Shown here: piece after piece, positions 7,813 through 14,245 of the stretch
How the letters are laid out: every line of letters begins with the position of its first letter
Numbering within the stretch: the stretch's first letter is position 1
Assembly: GCA_050309735.1 (NCBI GenBank)
Contig: JBNRMS010000015.1
Coordinates: 1 to 15,836, forward strand
Direction of reading: 5' to 3'
Length of the DNA stretch: 15,836 nucleotides
DNA from: UMGS1002 sp050309735
GTDB lineage: Bacteria; Bacillota; Clostridia; Oscillospirales; CAG-272
Made by a program: the position numbers and the translations under genes
The notes under the pieces: model-generated
What the model was told of the DNA's origin: nothing
Database searches by the model: none
The model's input: only the letters and a program-made list of their open reading frames with translations

Positions 7813-8253
7813 TTAATTTGAATTTGAACTCGGAACATTAAAATTAATCGTGACAGTAGTTCCCTTCCCGACCGAGGTATCAATCAGCATCTGGTCAGAA
7901 TATCTCTTCATATTGGGCAATCCCATTCCGGCGCCAAATCCGAGCGAGCGGATATTATCCTTAGCGGTCGAATATCCTTCTTGCATTGCCAGCGCAACAT
8001 CGGGAATCCCGGGGCCTGTATCGGTAAGTACAACGCTGACCTTGTCATCCCAAACCGAAACGTCTGCCTCTCCCCCATTTGCGTGAATAACCATATTAAT
8101 CTCGCCCTCATACATGGCAACCGAAACGCGGCGGATAGTCTCTGCATCAAAATCAAGCTGGCGGAGCAACTTTTTAACCTGAACCGAGGCCTTGCCCGCC
8201 GAGGTGAAATCATCGCCATCTATTTTAAAGTGAAAACATATCGGATCTTTCAT
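7813..8253 (-). CDS. RsbW-like GHKL ATPase (anti-sigma-factor/serine-kinase type)
   Basis: About 146 residues forming one GHKL ATPase domain of the short anti-sigma type. The N box is seen in AMYEGEINMVIHANGG (near residues 46-61), G1 in DTGPGIPD (near 77), G2 in GFGAGMGLPNM (near 103) and a final G3-like GKGTTVTI. Proteins of this type (RsbW, SpoIIAB) bind a sigma factor and phosphorylate an antagonist on Ser. No sigma factor or STAS protein is encoded in the window, so its partner is unknown; the DRTGG proteins next to it are candidates (inference). ATG 8253 overlaps the upstream stop as ATGA. A TTG at 8262 has better spacing (six bases) from GGAGG and would add three residues. A gap of 117 bases without a gene separates it from the hydrogenase-like gene. 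Confidence 0.85.
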   Translation of the reverse strand: MKDPICFHFKIDGDDFTSAGKASVQVKKLLRQLDFDAETIRRVSVAMYEGEINMVIHANGGEADVSVWDDKVSVVLTDTGPGIPDVALAMQEGYSTAKDNIRSLGFGAGMGLPNMKRYSDQMLIDTSVGKGTTVTINFNVPSSNSN

Positions 8254-8606
8254 GAGTCGCAAACACCGCCTCCCCTAAGACCATTTTCATACAATCTGCC
8301 GCAAGCAACATACATACGCTCCTCGCAGCGCAGTGTCACAATTCCGCATTCCTCCGCAAGCTCAATAACCTCGCGCGGAGGTCTTTTTCCCCTGACAAAG
8401 ACAATGCACTTCATATCCATCATCTCGGCGGTGCGAACAACGTGCGGATTTATAAGGCCGGTCAAAAGCACCGCCTGCTCCTTGACATATGCCAGAACAT
8501 CACTCATCAAATCGCTCCCGCAAGCCGAATAGACCTCATTTTCTATCTTGTCGGCTCCCGAGAGCACCTCGGCATCAAGCAGCTCTATAATTTTTTTAAT
8601 CTTCAT
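8250..8606 (-). CDS. DRTGG-domain small regulatory protein (first copy)
   Basis: A 118-residue protein of the same type as the one at 6017-6370: short, soluble, DLMSDVLAYV near residue 32 in the DRTGG position, then beta/alpha repeats (AVLLTGL, CIVFVRGKRPP, GIVTLRCEERM). ATG 8606 is used because the homologous gene also begins with MKI. A GTG at 8627 would add seven residues with no ribosome binding site. It is the first gene of the unit, downstream of a strong promoter and a leader of about 235 bases, and ends in an ATGA overlap with the RsbW-like gene. Two DRTGG genes bracketing an ATPase and a sensor-like hydrogenase suggest they are signalling partners, perhaps as a pair, but no ligand is known to me. 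Confidence 0.78.
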   Translation of the reverse strand: MKIKKIIELLDAEVLSGADKIENEVYSACGSDLMSDVLAYVKEQAVLLTGLINPHVVRTAEMMDMKCIVFVRGKRPPREVIELAEECGIVTLRCEERMYVACGRLYENGLRGGGVCDS

Positions 8607-8615
8607 AAGCAATAA

Positions 8616-8846
8616 GATTTCCCGCACCCGGCCGGCTGGGGAACGGACTCCTTCAAATGTATTTTAATTCGCGTGTCTCCGGCTGATTTTTATAATAATG
8701 ATTATACCTTTCTGTTTGATGAGATTTGTGCCGGTACCGGCTTCGCCGGTATTGCTGCCATCACCTACGGCCCCAAAGGCGCAAAGCTCGTTGAAAGCTC
8801 GTTGTTCGAAAGAAAACTTGTTTCTTTCAAACCTATTCTACAATAA
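8616..8846 (+). pseudogene. Protein-like open frame without a start codon (possible gene remnant)
   Basis: Between TAA at 8613 and TAA at 8844 the plus strand stays open for 76 codons. The translation looks protein-like, for example AGTGFAGIAAITYGPKGAKL and LFERKLVSFKP, and codon use resembles nearby genes. There is no ATG in this frame and no ribosome binding site, although a GTG near 8661 exists. It overlaps the leader of the minus-strand sensory operon. It could be a decayed gene fragment or a chance open frame; I do not recognise the family. Confidence 0.25.
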
Positions 8847-8847
8847 C

Positions 8848-8876
8848 ATTATACTACATTTCGCACATTTTGTCCA
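8848..8876 (-). promoter_or_regulatory. Promoter of the sensory hydrogenase operon
   Basis: Read on the minus strand, TGGACA (8871-8876) and TATAAT (8848-8853) are 17 bases apart, a near-consensus sigma-A promoter. Transcription should begin near 8841, leaving a leader of about 235 bases before ATG 8606. The leader contains an A/T-type hairpin (GAAAGAAA with TTTCTTTC, around 8810-8830) and a GC hairpin (ACCGGC-TTC-GCCGGT, around 8735-8750). Confidence 0.75.
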
Positions 8877-8886
8877 GTAGTTTGTT

Positions 8887-8937
8887 AAAAACAAGACAAG
8901 CAAAAGCTTCTTCCGGAACAGTTGTTCCGGAAGAAGC
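8887..8937 (-). terminator. Intrinsic terminator of the rplM-rpsI operon
   Basis: A 15-bp perfect inverted repeat (GCTTCTTCCGGAACA and its complement, 8906-8937) is followed on the minus strand by TTTTGCTTGTCTTGTTTTT. It lies 42 bases after the rpsI stop. It also separates the ribosomal operon from the promoter at 8848-8876. Confidence 0.88.
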
Positions 8938-8978
8938 CGTAATTGTTATTCTTGGTATCTTGCTCAAAATAAGACCGC

Positions 8979-9401
8979 TTATCTCTTTGAGAACTGCGGA
9001 GCGCGGCGAGCCGCTTTGAGACCATACTTCTTTCTTTCTTTCATGCGAGGGTCGCGTGTGAGCAAGCCCGCAGCTTTGAGGGGTGAGCGGAAGCTCTCGT
9101 CAGCAAGAGAGAGAGCGCGCGCAGTGCCGTGACGTATGGCACCGGCTTGACCCGAAATTCCGCCGCCCGAAACTGTCGCTACAATGTCAAATTTGCCGAC
9201 TGTTCCTGTGATCGCAAAGGGCTGGTTTACAATCAGCTTGAGGGTCTCAAGTCCGAAATAATCATTTATGTCGCGCTTGTTGATTGTAACAACACCGGTT
9301 CCCGGCATTATTCTGACACGGGCGACCGATTTCTTTCTTCTTCCGGTTCCGTAAAAATAGGGTCTGGAGCTTGTATAATTAACTGCCATTATTTCTGCCA
9401 T
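8979..9401 (-). CDS. rpsI: 30S ribosomal protein S9
   Basis: S9 lies in the head of the small ribosomal subunit, and its C-terminal tail reaches the P-site tRNA. Family features are YFYGTGRRKKSVARVRI near the N terminus, GTGVVTINKRDINDYFG, GGGISGQAGAIRHGTARAL and the invariant basic end RKKYGLKAARRAPQFSKR. The full frame gives 140 residues. Starting at the second ATG (9389) gives 136, nearer to the usual 130; the Shine-Dalgarno AGGAAAGG touches the first ATG and is about 12 bases from the second, so the start is uncertain. It follows rplM by nine bases, the standard L13-S9 pair. Confidence 0.96.
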   Translation of the reverse strand: MAEIMAVNYTSSRPYFYGTGRRKKSVARVRIMPGTGVVTINKRDINDYFGLETLKLIVNQPFAITGTVGKFDIVATVSGGGISGQAGAIRHGTARALSLADESFRSPLKAAGLLTRDPRMKERKKYGLKAARRAPQFSKR

Positions 9402-9410
9402 CCTTTCCTG

Positions 9411-9842
9411 TTAGTTAGCCTCATAAGGTATCGGCTGCTGAGCCGCGTGCTTATGAGTGTCTCCGGAATAGACCTTGAGCCTTGTCATAGATTTCCTGCC
9501 GATAGCATTGCTGGGGAGCATCCTCTTGACGGCGCGCTCCATAGCAAACTCGGGGCGCTTTTCCATCAAATCTCTGTACTTGACTTCTTTAAGTCCGCCG
9601 ACATATCCGCTGTGGCGCCGATACATTTTTTGATCAAGCTTCTTTCCGGTAAGAACAGCCTTGTCGGCATTGATAATAATAACGAATTCTCCGCAGTCGA
9701 CGTGGGGCGTGAATATAGCGCGGTGCTTCCCGCGAAGCAGGTTCGCGGCTGCGACGGCAGTTCTGCCCAGGGGCTTGCCGGCGGCGTCTATAAGATACCA
9801 CTTGCGTTCCACTGTCTCTGCTTTTGCCATGAATGTGGACAT
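9411..9842 (-). CDS. rplM: 50S ribosomal protein L13
   Basis: An early-assembly protein of the large subunit that binds 23S rRNA. The 143 residues from ATG 9842 match the usual length of about 142. Family signatures are RKWYLIDAAGKPLGRTAVAAANLLRGKH near residue 12, DCGEFVIIINADK, YRRHSGYVGGLK and AVKRMLPSNAIGR, followed by LKVYSGDTHKHAAQQP. The longer open frame to 9914 was rejected because it would include the promoter and leader. AAGGAG lies ten bases before ATG 9842. Confidence 0.97.
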   Translation of the reverse strand: MSTFMAKAETVERKWYLIDAAGKPLGRTAVAAANLLRGKHRAIFTPHVDCGEFVIIINADKAVLTGKKLDQKMYRRHSGYVGGLKEVKYRDLMEKRPEFAMERAVKRMLPSNAIGRKSMTRLKVYSGDTHKHAAQQPIPYEAN

Positions 9843-9881
9843 TTTTGCACAACTCCTTAATTTTTTGTAGTTTTCAGACCT
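9843..9881 (-). promoter_or_regulatory. Short rplM leader, possibly an L13-type autoregulatory leader
   Basis: The roughly 40-base leader between promoter and ATG contains GCAGGTCTGAAAACTAC and ends in a TTGTGCA near the start codon, whose TGCA can pair with the TGCA at the 5' end. Firmicutes rplM genes often carry a small L13-binding leader of about this size. My match is from memory of its general form, not from a covariance search. Confidence 0.35.
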
Positions 9882-9885
9882 GCAC

Positions 9886-9914
9886 ATTATAACATGAGTA
9901 AAAGTCCTTGTCAA
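9886..9914 (-). promoter_or_regulatory. Consensus promoter of rplM-rpsI
   Basis: Minus-strand TTGACA (9909-9914), a 17-base spacer and TATAAT (9886-9891) match the sigma-A consensus perfectly, as expected for a highly expressed ribosomal operon. Confidence 0.92.
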
Positions 9915-10097
9915 TAGGTTATTGCAAACTTTTTTAATTTAGCATACCTTTTGCTCAAGTTTTCTCGGCCATCCGCTCTTTTTCGTCTTGTTTTCTCGTT
10001 CGCGATAAACGTTTTATAGATCGGCCACCAATCAGCCGATGAACTTAAGTTTTTTATTTTTACTATTATCTCATTATAACATTGAACTTAATGCCTG
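9915..10097. other. Intergenic stretch without a recognisable gene
   Basis: This is AT-rich DNA between the rplM promoter and the first repeat copy. I see no coding frame with a ribosome binding site, no tRNA and no strong hairpin. T-rich runs occur on the plus strand (TTTTTTAATTT near 9929, TTTTTTATTTTT near 10049), but without GC stems. Confidence 0.6.
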
Positions 10098-10266
10098 ATT
10101 GCCTCCCCTCGGCCACGGGGTGAGATGTAGGGCCCAGCCGGGGTCAGCGCACCATAATAAATTAAGCTGTGCCAAATGCCCCAAAAGTTTTTGAGGGGGT
10201 TTGGGGGTGCTTTTTTTCAAAAAAAGTACCCCAGCGCATTCCTCATTAGCTTAGTATTTAATCGGT
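10098..10266 (+). repeat. Dispersed repeat, copy A
   Basis: This segment aligns over its whole length with the reverse complement of 11358-11532. Shared landmarks in order are ATTGCCTC, GATGT(A/G)GGGCCC(A/G)GCCGGGGTC, GCTGTGCCAAATGC, TTTTTGAGGGGG, a GGGG-ACTTTTTTT-type hairpin, CAGCGCAT and TTAAT(C/T)GGT. The hairpin at about 10202-10232 has T7/A7 arms, with a G-T wobble where copy B has a normal pair, so pairing is kept. It lies upstream of the S1-domain gene, in inverted orientation to copy B. No coding frame is evident. Confidence 0.85.
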
Positions 10267-10386
10267 GTTTAGTATTAGCCGCAATAAAGCCTCGGTTTTT
10301 TGCACCGCTTGACGGGACAGACAGTCATATTCCCCGGCGGGCGTTAATATCTTTATAATAAATAAAAAAACAAAGGAGCCATAACA

Positions 10387-11346
10387 ATGCAGAATACATA
10401 TATGCCCGAAGGAAATCTTATAGACACCCAAAAAAACATTGAACTCACCGCCACCGTCACCGGTCTTGAACATGCCATGCAGCACGGCATCATACTCGAA
10501 GGCATGGCAATGCTCTGCGACGGAAGATACGACCTGCACGTCAGCCTAGGAGAGGTTGACGGCATAATCCGCCGCTCTGACGTTGCCGAGTGTCGAGACG
10601 GCGGGGCTATCAAGGATATCGCGGTTATCACGCGGGTGGGAAAGCCGGTCTCATTTAAGGTTGTGGGATTTGAGAATTATTGCGGCAAAAAACGCGCGCT
10701 CCTCTCAAGGAGGGCGGCGCAGGCCGAATGCTACGACTCATATCTGCTCACACTTGCGCCCGGCGATATAATCCCCGCGAAGGTAACACACCTTGAGAAT
10801 TTCGGCGCATTTGTTGACATCGGCTGCGGCATTCCCTCGCTCTTATCGGTAGACTGCATATCGGTTTCAAGAATATCCCACCCCGCCGACCGCCTGACCT
10901 GCGGGATGAGCATTTATACCGTGATAAAGAGCATTGACTATGACAGCGGCCGGATATATGTAACCCAGCGCGAGCTGCTCGGAACATGGGAGGAAAACGC
11001 GGCTCATTTCTCACCCGGACAAACCGTTGCCGGAATCATACGCAGCGTTGAGCAGTACGGCATATTCGTTGAACTGACGCCCAACCTCGCGGGCCTTGCC
11101 GAGCTGCGCGAACTTGGCTCGCCATTCTGCCCCGTTATTCCCGGACAATGGGCGGCTGTCTACATAAAAAGCATTATCCCCGAACGCATGAAAATCAAGC
11201 TTGTTCTCATCGACACGCACAGCGGCTGCGTGCCGCCCTCGCCGCCCGAATATTACATTGATACCTCAAAGGTCAAGCGACTGAACCGTTGGGTCTATTC
11301 GCCGCCATCCTCGCAAAGGGTGATCGAAACGATTTTCGGGTGCTGA
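10387..11346 (+). CDS. S1-domain RNA-binding protein (short ribosomal protein S1-like)
   Basis: A 319-residue soluble protein with two clear S1 OB-fold domains. The first is at residues about 123-195 (PGDIIPAKVTHLENFGAFVDIG to GRIYVTQREL) and the second at about 215-250 (PGQTVAGIIRSVEQYGIFVEL). A degenerate first unit spans residues about 15-115. Such multi-S1 proteins bind single-stranded RNA and are found in Clostridia as short relatives of ribosomal protein S1; direct ribosome association is not shown by sequence. The last 45 residues (ending RVIETIFGC) are outside the domains. AAAGGAG lies nine bases before the ATG, and TATAAT is at 10354-10359, without a convincing -35 box. It is a lone plus-strand gene flanked by inverted copies of a 170-bp repeat. 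Confidence 0.85.
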   Translation: MQNTYMPEGNLIDTQKNIELTATVTGLEHAMQHGIILEGMAMLCDGRYDLHVSLGEVDGIIRRSDVAECRDGGAIKDIAVITRVGKPVSFKVVGFENYCGKKRALLSRRAAQAECYDSYLLTLAPGDIIPAKVTHLENFGAFVDIGCGIPSLLSVDCISVSRISHPADRLTCGMSIYTVIKSIDYDSGRIYVTQRELLGTWEENAAHFSPGQTVAGIIRSVEQYGIFVELTPNLAGLAELRELGSPFCPVIPGQWAAVYIKSIIPERMKIKLVLIDTHSGCVPPSPPEYYIDTSKVKRLNRWVYSPPSSQRVIETIFGC

Positions 11347-11357
11347 TATTATACTAT

Positions 11358-11532
11358 ACCAATTAAAGCACCAAGCTATTGAGGGATGCGCTGGGGGGAA
11401 CTTTTTTCAAAAAAGTTCCCCCCAGATCCCCCTCAAAAAACTTTGGAGCATTTGGCACAGCAAAATTTGAAAGCATGCCGCGCCGACCCCGGCCGGGCCC
11501 CACATCCCCCTCCGGTGTCGGGGTGAGGCAAT
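11358..11532 (-). repeat. Dispersed repeat, copy B (inverted relative to copy A)
   Basis: Its reverse complement aligns end to end with 10098-10266, with substitutions and small length changes. It starts 11 bases after the S1-gene stop. It contains the strongest hairpin of the window: CTGGGGGGAACTTTTTT (11391-11407), one base, then the exact complement (11409-11425). The hairpin may also stop or protect the S1 transcript, though it lacks the terminal T-run of an intrinsic terminator on either strand. Confidence 0.85.
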
Positions 11533-11583
11533 TTGGTTATAAGCTTAATATCATTATGAGGTAATAATATTACCTTGGTTTTT

Positions 11584-11629
11584 GAAGAAACTCCGGTGGG
11601 AACTTTCCAGAGAAAAATTCCCACCGGAG
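11584..11629 (-). terminator. Intrinsic terminator of pcrA
   Basis: A perfect 12-bp stem, CTCCGGTGGGAA with TTCCCACCGGAG, encloses a 15-base loop (11591-11629). On the minus strand it is followed by TTTCTTC. It lies about 35 bases after the helicase stop. Confidence 0.75.
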
Positions 11630-11664
11630 CATTCTAAATTCCTCCGTCGCTCCCGCGACCTCCG

Positions 11665-14061
11665 CTATATTTTGCTCAACTTAGCATAAGACCCCATAAG
11701 CTTTTTGGTGCCCGCGCTGTCGAACACCACCTCATATAGGAGGTCTGCGCCCATGCTGCGCACCGAGAGAACCTCACCGTCGCCAAAAATGCGGTGGCGC
11801 ACCCGGTCTCCCTCGCGAATGTGCTCAAGCGCTTGGAGATTCTGCTTTTTTACAATCGGGCGGTTAACTGTAATTGTATTATCACTCTGCGCTCCCTGTT
11901 GTTTGTTTGAATAATAGATTCTTGCTCCGGATCTGGCAGCCGGTCTTCCGCTTCGCTCTGTTGAGATTCTGTCAAGGTACTGCTCGGGAATCTCGTCGAT
12001 GAATCTTGACGGTGAGTTTCGTCCGCTCCTGCCCCAGATAGTGCGTTCGGCGGCAAAAAGTATGAAGAGCTTCTCCTTAGCGCGGGTTATCGCAACATAG
12101 GCGAGCCGGCGCTCCTCCTCCATGTCGCTCTCGTCTGCCGAATTGATTGTTTGGTTTCCGGGGAAAATGCCGTCCTCCATGCCGGGCAGAAAGACAACCG
12201 GAAACTCAAGCCCCTTTGCGCTGTGAATAGTCATCAGCACAACCGCATCGGACGTCTCGTCGTATTTGTCGACCTCCGAGATAAGCGCAACCTCCTCAAG
12301 ATATCCCGCAAGCGTCGCCTCGGGATTGTTTTTTTGGTATTCGAGCGCGCCTGAAATCAGTTCATCAATATTATCAAGCCGCTCGCGCTCGGCGTCTCCC
12401 CCGGCGATAAGCATGGCGCGGTATCCGCTCATCTCGGCCACCCGTCCGACTATCTCGGGAACGGTTACATATGTGAGCAGCGACGTGAGTTGGTCTATCA
12501 GCTCGACAAAGCGAGAAAGAGGGGCTGCCGAGCGGGTTAGCTCCTCATAGTTGCGAGCGTCTTTAATAACGTCAAACATCCCGCGTCCCTCGGCATGCGC
12601 AATTCGCGATATCTCGTTGATGGTGCGCTCGCCGATTTTGCGTTTGGGCTCGTTTATTATACGCTTGAGGCGCTCCTCATCGTTATGATTGATAAGAACG
12701 CTCAGGTATGCCACAATGTCGCGTATCTCCTTGCGGTCAAAGAACCTTATCGAGCCTATGGTGCGGTATGGCACGCCCGATTTGGCGAAGGCTGCCTCTA
12801 TAACCTGCGACTGGGCATTCGTGCGGTAGAGCACGGCAAAATCCCGGCATTGACGCTTCTTCATCCTGACCTCGCGGCTGATTGTGTCAACTATGAAGCG
12901 CGCCTCAGCACTCTGATTTTCAAGCTCACGCACTGTAATCCTCTCGCCCTCGGGCTTATCTGTCCAAAGTTTTTTTCCGCGGCGGCCGCGGTTTCTTGCT
13001 ATCACTCCGTTAGCAGCGCCGAGAATATTGCCGGCCGAGCGGTAGTTTTGCTCAAGCTTGATTACGCTCGCTTCCGAATAATTTTTATCAAAACCGAGTA
13101 TGTTGGCAATCGTCGCTCCCCGGAAGCGGTAGATGCTTTGGTCGTCGTCACCGACCACCATCAGATTTCGATATCCCCCTGAGAGCAGTGAGGTGAGTGC
13201 GAATTGTGCCTCGTTGGTGTCCTGATATTCATCGACGCTGACATAGAGAAAACGCGACTGATATTTTTTTCTCACCTCTTCGTTTGACTCAAGGAGCTTT
13301 ACGGTTTTAAAGATTATATCATCGAAATCAAGCGCGTTTGACATCGCAAGTCCACTCTGATATTCCTTATATATCCGCGCAATCTGCTTTTTTCTGAAGT
13401 CTGCACCGGCGGCTTCCGCATATTCGTCAGGCCCCATGAGTCTGTCCTTGGCGCGGCTTATCTCGTTCAAAACCCCCCTTATCGGGAGGGTTTTCTCGTC
13501 TATATTGCAGCGCTTCATCGCGGCGGCGGCCGCTTTTTTTGAATCATCCGTATCATAAATCGAAAAATTTTGGCCAAGACCCGCCTCGCTATAATAAACG
13601 CGCAGTATCTTTACGCAGATTGAATGGAAGGTTCCCGCCCAAATTCCGCTTATGTCCTCGCCGTCAAACTCGGTCTCAAGCCGGCTCTTAATCTCGCGCG
13701 CGGCTTTGTTTGTAAAGGTAATCGCGAGCATACGCCAGGGAGGACAGGGCGACTCAATAAATTCGGGCAGAATATCGGCAATCTGCTCGCGCGGCAGCGA
13801 TGCCGCCTTCTCGAGCTGCTCAACTCTTGCCAAACTTAAATCATCGGGCAGATTGCTGCTCATATAAGCGTTTCCATATCTGATTATGTATGCAATGCGG
13901 CGCACAAGCACTGTGGTCTTTCCGCTGCCCGCTCCGGCGAGTATTAAAAGCGGCCCGTTGATTGTGAAAATCGCGCGCCGCTGCTCGGGATTGAGATCTG
14001 AATAATATTTATCAAAAAGCCGCCTTTTTGCGGCAAGATACCTGTCCGCCAGTTTACTCAT
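11665..14061 (-). CDS. pcrA: ATP-dependent 3'-5' DNA helicase of the PcrA/UvrD family
   Basis: A superfamily 1A helicase that unwinds DNA in repair and displaces protein roadblocks. The 798 residues are somewhat longer than typical PcrA/UvrD (about 720-740). Motifs in order: Q-motif region LNPEQRRAI (near 24), Walker A AGAGSGKTT (near 42), LAITFTNKAAREI (near 112), Walker B VDEYQDTN (near 278), GDDDQSIYRFRGA (near 305), LEQNYRS (near 338), VVLMTIHSAKGLEFPVVFLPG (near 608) and YVAITRAKEKL (near 660). The C-terminal 45 residues (VRHRIFGDGEVLSV) match the Tudor-like PcrA tail that contacts RNA polymerase. An extra 45 or so residues lie between Walker A and motif Ia. ATG 14061 has AGAAAGG 13 bases upstream and a promoter at 14100-14128. 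Single-gene unit. Confidence 0.94.
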   Translation of the reverse strand: MSKLADRYLAAKRRLFDKYYSDLNPEQRRAIFTINGPLLILAGAGSGKTTVLVRRIAYIIRYGNAYMSSNLPDDLSLARVEQLEKAASLPREQIADILPEFIESPCPPWRMLAITFTNKAAREIKSRLETEFDGEDISGIWAGTFHSICVKILRVYYSEAGLGQNFSIYDTDDSKKAAAAAMKRCNIDEKTLPIRGVLNEISRAKDRLMGPDEYAEAAGADFRKKQIARIYKEYQSGLAMSNALDFDDIIFKTVKLLESNEEVRKKYQSRFLYVSVDEYQDTNEAQFALTSLLSGGYRNLMVVGDDDQSIYRFRGATIANILGFDKNYSEASVIKLEQNYRSAGNILGAANGVIARNRGRRGKKLWTDKPEGERITVRELENQSAEARFIVDTISREVRMKKRQCRDFAVLYRTNAQSQVIEAAFAKSGVPYRTIGSIRFFDRKEIRDIVAYLSVLINHNDEERLKRIINEPKRKIGERTINEISRIAHAEGRGMFDVIKDARNYEELTRSAAPLSRFVELIDQLTSLLTYVTVPEIVGRVAEMSGYRAMLIAGGDAERERLDNIDELISGALEYQKNNPEATLAGYLEEVALISEVDKYDETSDAVVLMTIHSAKGLEFPVVFLPGMEDGIFPGNQTINSADESDMEEERRLAYVAITRAKEKLFILFAAERTIWGRSGRNSPSRFIDEIPEQYLDRISTERSGRPAARSGARIYYSNKQQGAQSDNTITVNRPIVKKQNLQALEHIREGDRVRHRIFGDGEVLSVRSMGADLLYEVVFDSAGTKKLMGSYAKLSKI

Positions 14062-14099
14062 CTGTTGTTTATACCTTTCTTACTGAATGCACTCCCTTA

Positions 14100-14128
14100 A
14101 TTATACTATATTTTCGCTTAATTTGCAA
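14100..14128 (-). promoter_or_regulatory. Promoter of pcrA
   Basis: Minus-strand TTGCAA (14123-14128, four of six consensus bases), a 17-base spacer and a perfect TATAAT (14100-14105) lie 38 bases upstream of the pcrA start. Confidence 0.6.
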
Positions 14129-14166
14129 TAATAAAAACGCGCGGCGAGACTGTCTGTCACACGGCG

Positions 14167-14239
14167 AAAAAAGAGCCCCAAAAGAAGCGTTCACTTAGGG
14201 ATTGAAGAAAAAACTAAAGTGAACAGCTTCAAGCGGGGC
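14167..14239 (-). terminator. Long composite hairpin with T-tract, downstream of the AT-rich gene
   Basis: Three stem segments stack in register: GCCCC/GGGGC (14175-14179 with 14235-14239), GAAGC/GCTTC (14184-14188 with 14226-14230) and GTTCACTT/AAGTGAAC (14189-14196 with 14217-14224), capped by a 20-base A-rich loop. On the minus strand it is followed by TCTTTTTT (14167-14174), so it should end transcripts of the gene at 14311-15765 before pcrA. The AAAA/AAGC internal loop and the length are more elaborate than a plain terminator. Confidence 0.7.
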
Positions 14240-14245
14240 AAAAGC

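Noticed and set aside
8698..8880. Small plus-strand frame of 60 codons starting with ATG
   Set aside because: It has no ribosome binding site, its composition is not protein-like (MIIPFCLMRF then Pro/Ala-rich), and it runs through the minus-strand promoter. The overlapping frame at 8616-8846 is more protein-like.
9843..9914. Longer rplM start at 9914
   Set aside because: It would place the promoter -10 and -35 boxes inside the coding region, and the 24 extra residues have no counterpart in L13.
10309..10359. Complete promoter for the S1-domain gene (TTGACG at 10309-10314 and TATAAT at 10354-10359)
   Set aside because: The spacing is 39 bases, far from 17. Only the -10-like box is plausible.
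9915..10380. tRNA, riboswitch or CRISPR array in the large intergenic regions
   Set aside because: No cloverleaf, no regularly spaced repeats and no recognisable aptamer core were seen. The repeats present are the two inverted copies described.
12595..13182. 195-codon plus-strand frame inside pcrA
   Set aside because: It is antisense to conserved helicase motifs, with no start signals.
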